This document shows, in pieces, positions 9,982-19,589 of a stretch of DNA of 64,000 nucleotides. The position numbers were made by a program, and so were the translations under genes. The notes below the pieces were generated by a model that saw only the letters and a list, made by a program, of their open reading frames with translations, was not told the DNA's origin and searched no databases. The DNA is from Polaribacter filamentus (GTDB lineage Bacteria > Bacteroidota > Bacteroidia > Flavobacteriales > Flavobacteriaceae), in the NCBI RefSeq assembly GCF_002943715.1, contig NZ_MQUA01000013.1, forward strand, positions 124,001 through 188,000, given 5' to 3'. The first letter of the stretch is position 1. Every line of letters begins with the position of its first letter.

Positions 9982-11630
9982 TTATTTCAAAGCTTCCCCA
10001 ATAATTTTTCCTGTGGATGAGTTTGGTGCTTCAATTTGTAATAAGTTGGAAATTGTTGGTGCAATATCTATAATTTCATAACTCTTTTTTGATACGCCTT
10101 GTTTAATTCCGTTTCCATAAAAAATAACAGGAATGTGTGTGTCATAAGAATATCCCGAGCCATGCGAAGTTCCTGTTCTTCCGCCAGTTAAAGTTGCAGG
10201 ATATGGAATTAGCATTACATCACCAGAAAACTTTTGATTGTAGCCATTTTGTAATGAGTTTAAAATGCCGTCTGTAAATCTGCTTGTTTGCAACGTTTTT
10301 GCGGTTACCGCTTTATAAATTCCATCAAAACTCATAACTTCTTCAGCTAATTTTTCTGCTACTTCATTTTTATCGAAGCCTAAAGATTCTATTTTATCTT
10401 TATCTAGAAATATTTGATAATTAGAAATATTTTCTATCAACTCAACAGAATTAAAATATTTTTTTGTTACCTCTAAAGCAGCTTCTTTAAATTCACTAAA
10501 ATTTAAATAATGTGCAGGAATTTTTACCGACTGTAAATAGGCTGGTACATCAACAGCAGCATGATCTGCGGTTAAAAAAACAGTGTACTTATTTTGTCCA
10601 ACTTGTTGGTCTAAAAATGACAATAAATCAGCCAAATCTTTGTCTAAACGTATATATGTATCTTCAATTTCTTTAGATGCAGGACCATATTGATGCCCTA
10701 TGTAGTCGGTAGAAGAGAAACTAACCGCTAAAAAGTCTGTATGTTCAGTTTTCCCTAAATTCTCGCCAATAATTGCAGCTTTTATAAAATCTGCAGTAAA
10801 AGAATTACCGGCAGGAATCCCTTTTAGAATATCAAAATTGCCATTTTGCATTCTTAAATTAGGAATATCGTGCGGAAAAGCAGTCGTAGTTTCACCTGTA
10901 AATTTTCCTTCATAAATATTGTCATCAACAATACTATTTGTGTATGTTTCTATATCATAAAATGGTTTCCATGGAGCTTTTAAATAGTTGTCTGCTTTCC
11001 CTGATTTGTTAAAATCTAACACCCATTTTGGTAATTTATCCATGTAAAATGATGAGGAAATCCATTGTCCGTTTTGTCCACCATCAAACCAATACGCACC
11101 GTTAGCGGTATGACCGCCGGGTAAAATTGCAGATCGATCTTTTATGGCAATCCCTATGGTTTTTCCTTTCATATTTTGAGCCAAATGCAGTTGATCTGTA
11201 ACTGTAGTTGTCTGCATTCTTGCCGGAGATTTATTTCCAGAAGTACCCTCATTTCCAATCGTTTTGTACGTACTATCATCGACACAATAAATAGATTTTT
11301 TTAAATATTTATCATACCAATCATTAGAGATTATTCCATGATTATCTGGCGTTGTTCCTGCATAAATAGAGGTGTGCCCAACAGCGGTGTAGGTAGGTAT
11401 GTAATTATAGTGTGCATTTTCAAGCGAAAAACCATGGTTTAACAAGCGTTTAAATCCGTTTTCACTATATCTATCAGAAAAACGTGTTAAATAATCATAT
11501 CGCATTTGATCAATAACAATTCCAATTACAAGTTTTGGTTTTTCTGATTTGATTTCTTGCTTTATTTCTTGAAGTTTACAACCTAAAAATAGAATTGTAC
11601 ATAAAACTAAAGAAAAATGTTTTTTTTCAT
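9982..11630 (-). CDS. PafA-like alkaline phosphatase, frameshift in signal peptide
   Basis: Alkaline phosphatase superfamily enzyme resembling PafA, a periplasmic phosphate monoesterase. Features: metal-binding Asp in IGIVIDQMRYDY, nucleophile Thr in the segment PTYTAVGHTSIYAGT, the Lys/Arg pair of monoesterases in IKDRSAILPGG, metal ligands in SSTDYIGHQYGP and TADHAAVD, and GTSHGSGYSYDTHIP. The uninterrupted frame begins at 11505 inside the catalytic domain. The ATG at 11628-11630 is in frame only if one A is added to the A8 run (11620-11627). That gives 549 residues with a lipoprotein signal, MKKKHFSLVLCTILFLGC. I therefore extend the gene to 11630; a homopolymer error is the likeliest cause. 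Confidence 0.85.
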
Positions 11631-11737
11631 AATAATTAAACTTAAGTTAAGCTCAAAAGTACTTAAATTTTATTTTTGATTGATGGATTTTACACTCTAT
11701 TGATGTAAATTTAATACTTTAGCATAAAATTTAATCT

Positions 11738-12478
11738 GTGAATTACATAGAACATATTGGTAAATATTTTATGATGCTTGTTCAGGTTTTTAAAAAGCCT
11801 CAAAGAGCGAGGGTTTTTTATGAAGCGTTATTTAAAGAAATAGAAGAACTTGGTTTAAAATCTTTGGGAATTATTATGTTTATTTCTTTTTTTATTGGTG
11901 GTGTAATCGCTTTACAAACTGCATTAAACCTAGATAGCCCATTTATACCAGATTCTTTAATAGGTTTTGCAGCTAAAAGATCTATTATTTTAGAATTTGC
12001 ACCTACCTTTTGTTCAATTATTTTAGCAGGAAAAGTAGGTTCTTATATTACTTCAAGTATTGGTGCAATGCGCGTAACAGAGCAAATAGATGCTTTAGAA
12101 GTTATGGGTATCAATTCTTTAAATTATCTAGTTTTACCAAAAGTTTTAGCGACCGTTTTCTTTTATCCATTTTTAATTATTTTGGCAATGGTCCTGGGTA
12201 TTTTTGGAGGTTGGCTTACAGGTGTTTTGTCAGGTTTGTTTAGTGGAGTAGATTATGTAACAGGCTTACAAACCGATTTTAAGCCTTTTTTGTTAGTGTA
12301 TTCTATGATTAAAACATTACTCTTTGCTTTTTTAATAGCCACAGTGCCATCTTATCATGGTTATTATGTACAAGGAGGCTCAATTGCTGTTGGAAAAGCA
12401 AGCACAAAAGCAGTTGTTTGGACTACTATTTTAATCGTAATAGCCAATTATTTTTTAACCCAAATGTTATTAACCTAA
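11738..12478 (+). CDS. mlaE: MlaE-family lipid ABC transporter permease
   Basis: Integral membrane permease of the Mla/Mce-type lipid transport system, 246 residues with about five to six membrane segments. Family features are the internal segments GVIALQTALNL, FAPTFCSIILAGKVGSYITS, GAMRVTEQIDALEVMGI and PKVLATVFFYPFL. It starts with GTG at 11738. The stop codon directly abuts the ATG of the ATPase gene, so translation is coupled. These systems move phospholipids between inner and outer membranes; the MCE-domain partner is not visible in this window. Confidence 0.92.
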   Translation: MNYIEHIGKYFMMLVQVFKKPQRARVFYEALFKEIEELGLKSLGIIMFISFFIGGVIALQTALNLDSPFIPDSLIGFAAKRSIILEFAPTFCSIILAGKVGSYITSSIGAMRVTEQIDALEVMGINSLNYLVLPKVLATVFFYPFLIILAMVLGIFGGWLTGVLSGLFSGVDYVTGLQTDFKPFLLVYSMIKTLLFAFLIATVPSYHGYYVQGGSIAVGKASTKAVVWTTILIVIANYFLTQMLLT

Positions 12479-13246
12479 ATGATAGAAGTCAAAAATTTAC
12501 ATAAAGGTTTCGGTGATGTAAAAGTCTTAAAAGGAATATCTACAACATTTCATCCTGGTAAAACTAGTTTAATAATTGGTCAAAGTGGATCAGGAAAAAC
12601 AGTTTTATTAAAAACACTTATAGGACTGCATACACCAGAAGAGGGAACAATTTCGTTTGATGGAAGAGTAAATACCGAATTTACCATTGAAGGAAAAAGG
12701 CAATGGAGGCAAGAAATAGGAATGGTTTTTCAAGGAAGTGCTTTATTTGATTCTCAAACAGTAGAAGAAAATGTTATGTTTCCTTTAAAAATGTTTACAG
12801 ATAACTCGAATTCAGAAATGTTAGATAGAGTAAACTTTGCACTAAACAGAGTGAATTTAGAAAATTCAAATTTAAAACTTCCAGCAGAATTATCCGGAGG
12901 GATGCAAAAAAGAGTTGCAATTGCAAGAGCCATTGTAATGAATCCAAAATATTTATTTTGCGATGAGCCAAATTCTGGTTTAGATCCTCAAACTGCTACT
13001 GTCATAGATAAATTAATTCAAGAAATTACCGACGAATATAACATTACAACTGTAATTAATACACATGATATGAATTCTGTGATGGAAATTGGAGAAAAAA
13101 TCATGTTTTTAAAAAATGGTTTAAAGGCCTGGGAGGGGAGTAGTGATGAGATATTTAAAACTGATAATGAGTCAGTTGTAGACTTTGTGTATTCTTCCAA
13201 TTTATTTAAAAAAGTAAGGCAGGCATATTTAAAAGAAATAAAATAG
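12479..13246 (+). CDS. mlaF: MlaF-family ABC transporter ATP-binding protein
   Basis: Cytoplasmic ATPase partner of the MlaE-type permease, 255 residues. Walker A is GQSGSGKT, the Q-loop is MVFQGSALFDSQTV, the signature is LSGGMQKR and Walker B is LFCDEPNSGLDP, with the switch His in NTHDMNSV. The ATG at 12479 immediately follows the permease stop. The C-terminus (FVYSSNLFKKVR) carries the usual MlaF extension. It energises lipid transfer across the envelope. The next gene is a tRNA with its own promoter, so the pair forms a two-gene operon here. Confidence 0.93.
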   Translation: MIEVKNLHKGFGDVKVLKGISTTFHPGKTSLIIGQSGSGKTVLLKTLIGLHTPEEGTISFDGRVNTEFTIEGKRQWRQEIGMVFQGSALFDSQTVEENVMFPLKMFTDNSNSEMLDRVNFALNRVNLENSNLKLPAELSGGMQKRVAIARAIVMNPKYLFCDEPNSGLDPQTATVIDKLIQEITDEYNITTVINTHDMNSVMEIGEKIMFLKNGLKAWEGSSDEIFKTDNESVVDFVYSSNLFKKVRQAYLKEIK

Positions 13247-13255
13247 AAAAGATAT

Positions 13256-13284
13256 TTGTTTTTTTAAAAAAAACTTATATATTT
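13256..13284 (+). promoter_or_regulatory. Promoter of tRNA-Lys
   Basis: TTG at 13256-13258 and TATATTTG at 13277-13284 are separated by 18 bases. This matches the Bacteroidota -33 TTG / -7 TAnnTTTG pattern. The tRNA starts 24 bases downstream. Confidence 0.65.
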
Positions 13285-13308
13285 GCAGCCGCTAAGAAAA
13301 GAAAAGAT

Positions 13309-13381
13309 GACCTGGTAGCTCAGTTGGTAGAGCATCTCCCTTTTAAGGAGATGGTCCTGGGTTCGAGCCCCAGCCCGGTCA
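13309..13381 (+). tRNA. tRNA-Lys (anticodon TTT)
   Basis: A 73-base cloverleaf. The anticodon stem ATCTCC/GGAGAT encloses the loop CTTTTAA, giving anticodon UUU; the T arm is CTGGG-TTCGAGC-CCCAG and the D arm has AGCTCAGTTGGTAGAGC. CCA is not encoded. The acceptor stem GACCTGG/CCCGGTC has one T-C mismatch at the fifth pair, which is unusual. Confidence 0.95.
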
Positions 13382-13393
13382 CATTTTAAATTA

Positions 13394-13425
13394 AAAACTC
13401 TGCAAAATTTTGCAGAGTTTTTTTA
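13394..13425 (+). terminator. Terminator after tRNA-Lys
   Basis: Perfect palindrome with arms AAAACTCTGCAAAA / TTTTGCAGAGTTTT at 13394-13421, running into Ts. Confidence 0.85.
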
Positions 13426-13496
13426 TGCTTCAAAGTTTTTTAAGTTTAATTAGTTACATTTTCTATATATATTTACATCTTATTAATTACGTATAA

Positions 13497-14960
13497 ATGG
13501 AAAAAGATAATCAGTCTAAAGATACTTCCGAGCAATCTAAGCATGAAATAAAAAACGAAGCAAAAGGGTTGCTATTAAGCGTCAAGAAATATTTACTCGA
13601 ACTTTTCGACTTTCGCGACGATACAGATCATGAAGCTACAATAAATGCTATAAAAGCAGATATTCCTTTTAAAGGCGCAACCGCCTGGATTCTTATTTTC
13701 GCCGTTTTTGTGGCTTCTATTGGTTTAAATGCTAATTCTACAGCAGTTGTTATTGGAGCCATGCTTATATCGCCTTTAATGGGTCCAATCCTTGGTATAG
13801 GAATGTCGTTTGCAATTAATGATATTGAAATTTTTAGAAAATCGCTAGTAAATCTTGGTACCATGATTGGTCTAAGTTTATTCGCCTCTTTTTTATTCTT
13901 TTATTTTTTTCCATTAAGTGAAGATAACTCAGAATTGTTAGGCAGAGTAAGTCCAGATATTAGAGATGTATTAATCGCTTTTTTTGGCGGATTAGCTTTA
14001 ATGGTCGCTAGAACCAAAAAAGGAACGATTGCTTCTGTTATTTTTGGTGTGGCTATCGCTACAGCTTTAATGCCGCCTTTATGTACGGCAGGTTATGGTT
14101 TAGCAAAAGGAAATTTTACCTACTTTTTTGGTGCGATGTATTTATTTACAATTAATACAATTTTTATTGCTTTGGCTACTTTTTTAGTCTTAAAATTATT
14201 GCGTTTTCCAATGCATAAATACGCAAATGCAGCTAAAAGAAAACGCTATTCAGCGATAGCGACTGTGATTGGAATTACTGTTATGATTCCTGCAATTTTC
14301 ACGTTTATAACCGTTTTTAATGAAAATCAAATTAAAACACAGTTTAATTCTTTTATCAATAAAGAGGTTAAAACAATATCGAACTTTCAGTTAATTGATG
14401 AGTCGTATAGTTCTAAAAATAAAGAGATTAGTTTAAATTTTTTTAATGAAGTTACGGAAGGTGAAAGAAATATTTTAAAAAATCAGTTGTATAATAATCC
14501 TAATTATACCAAAATAAAAGATTTTGAGATAAAGATTAAGGGGAGTGATACTAAGAGTTTCGAGTTAATTACAACTGCCTATAGAGATAAAAGAGAAGAA
14601 CTACAAGAAAGCAAGAATATTATTGCCGGTTTACAAGGGCAAATTGCAGTTTTACAAGAAGATATTATTAAGTTGAACTACAGAATTGAACAAGACGCAT
14701 TAAATAAAAATAAAAAAGTTATTGCTTTTAGTAGAATATCTAAAGATGTGAAAATTAGATATAAAGATATTGAAGCGATTGGCTTTGCAAATGTTTTATT
14801 TTCAAAAGATTTTATAAAGATTGATACAATTCCTACAGCAACTATTAAATGGAATTATAGATTATCAGATAGCTTTATCAAGTCTATTGAAAAGGAGTTA
14901 AGAGATTGGCTTCAAAAAGAAATGGAGTTAGATACGCTATATATGAAAAGAGAGCGATAA
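13497..14960 (+). CDS. DUF389 (TIGR00341-type) membrane protein
   Basis: A 487-residue membrane protein. A hydrophilic N-terminus (1-55) leads into about six membrane segments (60-260) with the DUF389 hallmark ANSTAVVIGAMLISPLMGPI and GGLALMVARTKKGTIASV. The C-terminal ~220 residues are soluble; residues ~360-400 look like a short coiled coil (EELQESKNIIAGLQGQIAVL). The function of DUF389 is not established. The gene stands alone between the tRNA terminator and a bidirectional hairpin. Confidence 0.85.
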   Translation: MEKDNQSKDTSEQSKHEIKNEAKGLLLSVKKYLLELFDFRDDTDHEATINAIKADIPFKGATAWILIFAVFVASIGLNANSTAVVIGAMLISPLMGPILGIGMSFAINDIEIFRKSLVNLGTMIGLSLFASFLFFYFFPLSEDNSELLGRVSPDIRDVLIAFFGGLALMVARTKKGTIASVIFGVAIATALMPPLCTAGYGLAKGNFTYFFGAMYLFTINTIFIALATFLVLKLLRFPMHKYANAAKRKRYSAIATVIGITVMIPAIFTFITVFNENQIKTQFNSFINKEVKTISNFQLIDESYSSKNKEISLNFFNEVTEGERNILKNQLYNNPNYTKIKDFEIKIKGSDTKSFELITTAYRDKREELQESKNIIAGLQGQIAVLQEDIIKLNYRIEQDALNKNKKVIAFSRISKDVKIRYKDIEAIGFANVLFSKDFIKIDTIPTATIKWNYRLSDSFIKSIEKELRDWLQKEMELDTLYMKRER

Positions 14961-14990
14961 AAAAAAGCATCCTTTAGGGATGCTTTTTTA
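14961..14990. terminator. Bidirectional terminator
   Basis: Stem AAAAAAGCATCC / GGATGCTTTTTT with a 5-base loop, located between convergent genes. Confidence 0.85.
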
Positions 14991-15000
14991 CGTAAATTAT

Positions 15001-15594
15001 TTACGAGTTGTAAATCTTTACTTCTGCATTTTGATTAAATAAATACACTTTTTTGGTGTGCATATTTAAACATTCATATCTTGTTCGGCGCTTGTTTCCT
15101 CTTTTGTAAATGGCGTTTTTAAATTCAAATAAATTACCAAAAGGAATATCGAAAATAAAATGTTTTCCAGAATCAGCAGAAAAACCTTTTAAGGCTAAAG
15201 ATAAATTCACATCGGCATCTGTACTTGCTTTTGGGTTTTTTAAATAGGTTGCCAAATAAGGTAATATTTCCTTCGGATAAATTTCTGGATGAATAAAAGG
15301 CAACATTAAATGCTGAAAAACTGTTTTCCATTCTTGTCCGTGAGGTTGCACGCGTCCAAATTTCTGATGTGTTACATGATGTGCAATTTCATGAATTAAA
15401 GTCAATAAAAATTGATACTTGTTTAGGTTGTTATTTACTGTAATTTGAAATCGACCACTGGGAAGTTTTCTAAAATCACCGTGTTTTGTGGCTCTTTGGT
15501 TCACAATAAACAAATCAAAAGAGTGTTCATCAATTAAAAATTGAACAAACGGCATTGATTTCAAAGGAATAAATTTTATATAATCTGTATTCAA
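15001..15594 (-). CDS. SprT-like zinc metalloprotease-fold protein
   Basis: A 197-residue soluble protein with an SprT-like domain. The zinc motif HEIAHH lies at about residue 88 in LLTLIHEIAHHVTHQ, followed by a second His/Glu segment, PHGQEWKTVFQ. SprT-domain proteins are predicted DNA-protein crosslink or general zinc proteases; the substrate here is unknown. It lies 27 bases after the SDR gene on the same strand and probably shares its transcript. The region after residue 130 has basic residues (RGNKRRTRYE) and may bind nucleic acid, which is inference. Confidence 0.75.
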   Translation of the reverse strand: MNTDYIKFIPLKSMPFVQFLIDEHSFDLFIVNQRATKHGDFRKLPSGRFQITVNNNLNKYQFLLTLIHEIAHHVTHQKFGRVQPHGQEWKTVFQHLMLPFIHPEIYPKEILPYLATYLKNPKASTDADVNLSLALKGFSADSGKHFIFDIPFGNLFEFKNAIYKRGNKRRTRYECLNMHTKKVYLFNQNAEVKIYNS

Positions 15595-15621
15595 TTTTTA
15601 ATTTTTCTTATTGCTTATTAA

Positions 15622-16302
15622 CTAAGGTGTTGAAGAGGATACTTCCAGTACTTTACCATTATAAAACTTATTTCCGGTTAAAGAAAAATCATGGATATAA
15701 TTTGCCATTTCTGCGGCCGAAAGAGGCGCTTTATAATCAGGAAAGGCTTCTTCTAACATTTCTGTTTGCACAGCTCCCAAGGCCAAAACATTAAAGGCAA
15801 TTTCTTGTTCTTTGTATTCTTCTGCTAGTAATTCTGATAAGGTAATTACAGCCCCTTTTGATGAAGAATATGCAGCTAAACCAGGAAACTTCATACTTCC
15901 TTGAATTCCGCCCATAGAACTTATGGTCACAACATGGCTTCCTTTTGGTAAAAAAGGAATTAAATTTTTAGTAATTTGTGCCACTCCGAAAACATTTACT
16001 TTATACACTTCTAAAAAATCATCCGAAGTTAATTCTGTAAAAGGTTTGTTTATGAGTTTGCCTGCATTGTTGATTAAAATATCAACTTGTTTCCAGTTTT
16101 GTTCGATGAAATTGGTTACTTTTTTAACATCGGTATTTTTAGAAATATCAACAGAAAGGACAGAGATATTTTTATGATTCACAGTCTCTAAAGGTTTTGT
16201 ATTTCTAGAAATAGCCAGCACTTGATGCCCGTTTTTAGCAAACAATTTAGCTAATTCAAAACCAATTCCTCTACTAGTTCCTGTAATAACAACGTTTTTC
16301 AT
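15622..16302 (-). CDS. Short-chain dehydrogenase/reductase
   Basis: A classical SDR of 226 residues. The cofactor motif TGTSRGIG is at residues ~8-15, NNAG at about 78, the catalytic Ser lies in HVVTISSMGG, and the Tyr/Lys pair is in AAYSSSKGA. The substrate is unknown. The C-terminus ends in SSSTP and is shorter than the usual ~245 residues. It is divergent from the amidohydrolase gene; the SprT-like gene follows. Confidence 0.88.
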   Translation of the reverse strand: MKNVVITGTSRGIGFELAKLFAKNGHQVLAISRNTKPLETVNHKNISVLSVDISKNTDVKKVTNFIEQNWKQVDILINNAGKLINKPFTELTSDDFLEVYKVNVFGVAQITKNLIPFLPKGSHVVTISSMGGIQGSMKFPGLAAYSSSKGAVITLSELLAEEYKEQEIAFNVLALGAVQTEMLEEAFPDYKAPLSAAEMANYIHDFSLTGNKFYNGKVLEVSSSTP

Positions 16303-16369
16303 TAATTTTTAAATTTTGAATAAGCAATCTACTCAAATTTTCATACATTTCAGAATTAAAATCAAACAA

Positions 16370-17644
16370 ATGAAAAAAATAGTTTTACTTTTTATAACGT
16401 TCATTTTTATTCAAAATTTAACAGCGCAAACGACCTATATTTTATGTGGGAAATTAATGGATACAAAATCAGGAAAAATCAGTACAGAGAAGACAATTGT
16501 TGTTGAGAAAAATAAAATTGTTGACGTCATGGATGGCTATATAATACCAAAATCTGTAGTTTCTATTGACTTGCGTGATAAAGTGGTAATGCCTGGTTTA
16601 ATTGATTTTCATGTGCATATCGAGCAAGAGTTTACAGCAAATTCAAGATTAAATGGGTATATTTTAAATGAAGCGGATGTTGCTTACAATTCTGTCAATT
16701 TTGCAGAAGTAACCTTAAAAAACGGATTTACAACCGTGAGAGATTTAGGTGGTTCCGGTGTAAATATATCTTTGAGAAATGCTATTAATGCAGGTAAAAT
16801 TATTGGTCCAAGAGTTTTTACAGCTGGTAAATCCTTAGCTACAACGGGTGGTCATGCAGATCCTACAAACGGAAGTAGCAGAGAATTAATGGGAAACCCT
16901 GGGCCAGAAGATGGAGTTGTAAATTCTGTTGAAGAGGGTAGAAAAGCCGTTAGACAACAATATAAAAACGGTGCAGATTGTATTAAAATTACCGCAACTG
17001 GTGGTGTTTTAAGTGTTGCTAAATCTGGCGATAATCCTCAATTTACAGTCGAAGAAATTAAGGCAATTTGTGAAACGGCAAAAGATTACGGAATGCATGT
17101 TGCGGCTCATGCTCACGGGGATGAAGGAATGCAAAGAGCTATAATTGGCGGTGTAAAAACCATAGAACACGGAACCTATATGAGTGATGAAACGATGGAA
17201 CTCATGAAAAAACACGATGCTTATTTAGTACCTACAATTACTGCCGGAAAAGAAGTAGAGGAAAAAGCAAAAATAAAAGGTTTTTATCCGGATATCGTTG
17301 TGCCAAAAGCGTTGGCGGTTGGTCCGCAAATTCAAGGAACGTTTGCAAGAGCGTATAAAAAAGGAGTCGGAATTGCATTCGGAACAGATGCGGGTGTTTT
17401 TAAGCACGGTAATAACGGAAAAGAGTTTGGTTTTATGGTGGAAGCAGGAATGCCAGCAATCGAGGCGATACAATCTGCGACGATTACAAACGCAATGTTA
17501 TTGAAGATGGAAAACGAAATTGGACAAATTCAAAAAGGTTTTTTTGCAGATATTATTGCTGTGGATGAAGATCCTACTGAGAATATTGCCACTATGGAAA
17601 ACGTGGTTTTTGTAATGAAAGAGGGTGTTGTTTATAAAAAGTAA
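16370..17644 (+). CDS. Secreted amidohydrolase (imidazolonepropionase/prolidase-like)
   Basis: Metal-dependent hydrolase of the amidohydrolase superfamily. The start at 16370 is chosen because it begins with a signal peptide (MKKIVLLFITFIFIQNLTAQ); an upstream in-frame ATG at 16316 would add a poorly hydrophobic extension. This gives 424 residues. Metal ligands: HVH in GLIDFHVHIEQ, Lys in CIKITATGGV, His in AAHAHGDEG, His in TIEHGTYMSD and Asp in FGTDAGV. Homologues cleave Xaa-Pro dipeptides or similar amides in the periplasm; the substrate here is inferred only at family level. Confidence 0.85.
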   Translation: MKKIVLLFITFIFIQNLTAQTTYILCGKLMDTKSGKISTEKTIVVEKNKIVDVMDGYIIPKSVVSIDLRDKVVMPGLIDFHVHIEQEFTANSRLNGYILNEADVAYNSVNFAEVTLKNGFTTVRDLGGSGVNISLRNAINAGKIIGPRVFTAGKSLATTGGHADPTNGSSRELMGNPGPEDGVVNSVEEGRKAVRQQYKNGADCIKITATGGVLSVAKSGDNPQFTVEEIKAICETAKDYGMHVAAHAHGDEGMQRAIIGGVKTIEHGTYMSDETMELMKKHDAYLVPTITAGKEVEEKAKIKGFYPDIVVPKALAVGPQIQGTFARAYKKGVGIAFGTDAGVFKHGNNGKEFGFMVEAGMPAIEAIQSATITNAMLLKMENEIGQIQKGFFADIIAVDEDPTENIATMENVVFVMKEGVVYKK

Positions 17645-17753
17645 TTACTAAAGATACAGTTTGAGCACTTTATCTATTTAAGTTAATTTTTTGATCGATA
17701 TTAGTAAAATAGGTTTCTGATATTTTTTTAAATAAAAAAGCAGTGGAACTTAA

Positions 17754-17984
17754 ATGAAAACAACTATTAAAATGAGAAATAAAAAGTGGGATTTAGTCTT
17801 TGTAATTATAGGAATATTAAATATTGTTTTCTCTTTTGCCGGTAATAATACAATTGAAGTTATTTTTGGATTTGAATTAAATGTTTGGACGTATAGAACA
17901 ATTTGGGGGTTTATTGCTGCTGGTTCTTTTCTTAGTTATAGAAAGAAAAAGAAACTAGAATCAGAAGCTAATGATCAAAAATAA
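17754..17984 (+). CDS. Small two-helix membrane protein, unknown
   Basis: 76 residues with two predicted membrane segments (about 14-32 and 46-60) and a very basic C-terminus (SYRKKKKLE). I do not recognise a family. The start may be at 17754 or the internal Met at residue 7 (MRNKKWDL). It stands alone after the amidohydrolase, with an imperfect inverted repeat (17987-18018) at its 3' end facing a convergent gene. Codon use resembles its neighbours, so I regard it as probably real. Confidence 0.55.
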   Translation: MKTTIKMRNKKWDLVFVIIGILNIVFSFAGNNTIEVIFGFELNVWTYRTIWGFIAAGSFLSYRKKKKLESEANDQK

Positions 17985-18039
17985 GTAAACCCTTCAGGTT
18001 TTAAAACTGGAAAGGTTTATGTATGTTTATCATCGTAAA

Positions 18040-19545
18040 TTATTCAAAAGTAATATGCTGATAAGCGCCAATATCAGGTTTTGTAGTTCTATCAACTCCT
18101 AAAATATCTAGAGTAAAAATTGAGGTTTTCGCTTTATTAATGGCATCTGAATCTTGCCCAATAATAAAATCTTGATTTTGAGAATTTCTAAAATTTGTAT
18201 TTCCGTTTAAAAGTATGTTTTGATAAAATGGGTTTGTAAAATCTAATTCAGAATTTCCTTCAAAAGAATTACTAGTATCATTAAACTGAATCATACAATT
18301 GCTAATGTTGTAATTAAAGATCCTACCACCATCAACTTTATCAATTAGAAATTCAATATTATTATTTCCATCAAAAATACAATTGGTAAAATTAGCAGCA
18401 TGTAAATCTCTGGTTTCAATTATTTCTAGTCCATCATCAACATACGTAAAAAAATTATTGATTAAAACAGCTGGTAATTGACGAATTCCATTATTCCAGA
18501 AATTAGCAAATGTGCTGTGTGTAAAATTGTAAGTTCCGCCAATGGTGGCAGCTAAAGAAGCTTCTCCTGCCGAACCGATTACTACATTATACGCCTCTAT
18601 ATTTGTTTCTCTGGCAAGAATTCCAAAGTTTGAATGGTTGTAAATTTCTGAGTTTTGTAATTTTAAAGTTGGAGTAGAAGTAGAGCCGATACTATCAATT
18701 AGGATTCCAATAATTCCGTTTTTAATTTGTGCAAAGTTAATTTCATTGTCTTTACTTCCGGCGCGCATCCAAATGGTGCCCCATTGACCAGGAATTTTAT
18801 TAAAACCACTTTCTAATCGGTCGCCTTCGAAAATCACTCTTTCAGTTAAAGTACCATTTACTTTCAAGGTTGCTTTATTGTCAATAATCAAACCCGAATT
18901 GTCATGAAAATGAACTCTTGCACCCGCTTCAATTGTTAACGTTTTATTTGCACGAACCGCTGCATATCCATAAATAACAGTTGGTTTTGTGTTTGTAAAC
19001 GTCAGTTCAGCATCCGTTAAAAACCTACCTTTAATAGAGGTCACTTGTCCGCCAATCGTTAAACTATCAATTTTCATCGTTAAAGGATCTTTACCTGGAA
19101 AAATAAAGTTGGCATCTTGTACCAAAGTCACTAAATCTACACCTTGCTGATTGGCCCCATTATCAAACAAAATTCGATCTGTGTATAACGGATTTACAAC
19201 ATTATTGGCATCAATGGTCGTTTCTATAAATACAAAGATGCTATCTTTTGCTAAAATATCAATGTCATTAAATTCTTTTCCTGCAATTCCGTCAACATTT
19301 AATCTATAGTTTGATGAAGTTCCGTTTTCCAAAGCAATTTTAGGAATGGTAATAGCTTTATTTCCTCTGTTGTACACCTTTAAATTATAGGTTGCAGAAC
19401 CAATATTCGTAAAAACAGTGTCTAAAAAAATAGTGTCTTTAGAAAACTCTAGTTCGCCAAAATTAGGAATTGTAGAAAAATCTTTTCTACAAGAACTCAT
19501 AGAGATTAGAGCAACACAAATAAGAAATGTAAGGAAATAGCGCAT
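18040..19545 (-). CDS. Lipoprotein with right-handed beta-helix-like repeats
   Basis: A 501-residue lipoprotein; the lipobox Cys is at about residue 19 (ISMSSCRKD). Residues ~25-130 resemble an Ig-like domain of the kind found in Bacteroidota surface proteins (FLDTVFTNIGSATYNLKVYN). Residues ~200-470 are rich in N/G/I repeats of pectate-lyase-like beta-helix type (for instance ARVHFHDNSGLIIDNKATLK). No catalytic triad is visible, so enzymatic activity cannot be asserted. It follows the glutaminyl cyclase gene on the same strand (44-base gap), suggesting a surface-protein pair. Confidence 0.75.
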   Translation of the reverse strand: MRYFLTFLICVALISMSSCRKDFSTIPNFGELEFSKDTIFLDTVFTNIGSATYNLKVYNRGNKAITIPKIALENGTSSNYRLNVDGIAGKEFNDIDILAKDSIFVFIETTIDANNVVNPLYTDRILFDNGANQQGVDLVTLVQDANFIFPGKDPLTMKIDSLTIGGQVTSIKGRFLTDAELTFTNTKPTVIYGYAAVRANKTLTIEAGARVHFHDNSGLIIDNKATLKVNGTLTERVIFEGDRLESGFNKIPGQWGTIWMRAGSKDNEINFAQIKNGIIGILIDSIGSTSTPTLKLQNSEIYNHSNFGILARETNIEAYNVVIGSAGEASLAATIGGTYNFTHSTFANFWNNGIRQLPAVLINNFFTYVDDGLEIIETRDLHAANFTNCIFDGNNNIEFLIDKVDGGRIFNYNISNCMIQFNDTSNSFEGNSELDFTNPFYQNILLNGNTNFRNSQNQDFIIGQDSDAINKAKTSIFTLDILGVDRTTKPDIGAYQHITFE

Positions 19546-19589
19546 AAATCAATTTTATATAAAAATAGAACTTAAAAATGATTGGTTTA

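Noticed and set aside
12010..12243. Second frame inside mlaE
   Set aside because: Overlaps the conserved permease on the same strand, with biased composition (F, Y, R) and no homology.
17987..18018. Terminator between the small membrane protein and the beta-helix lipoprotein
   Set aside because: An inverted repeat exists (AAACC...GGTTT with mismatches) but no T run follows on either strand; kept only as a weak note.
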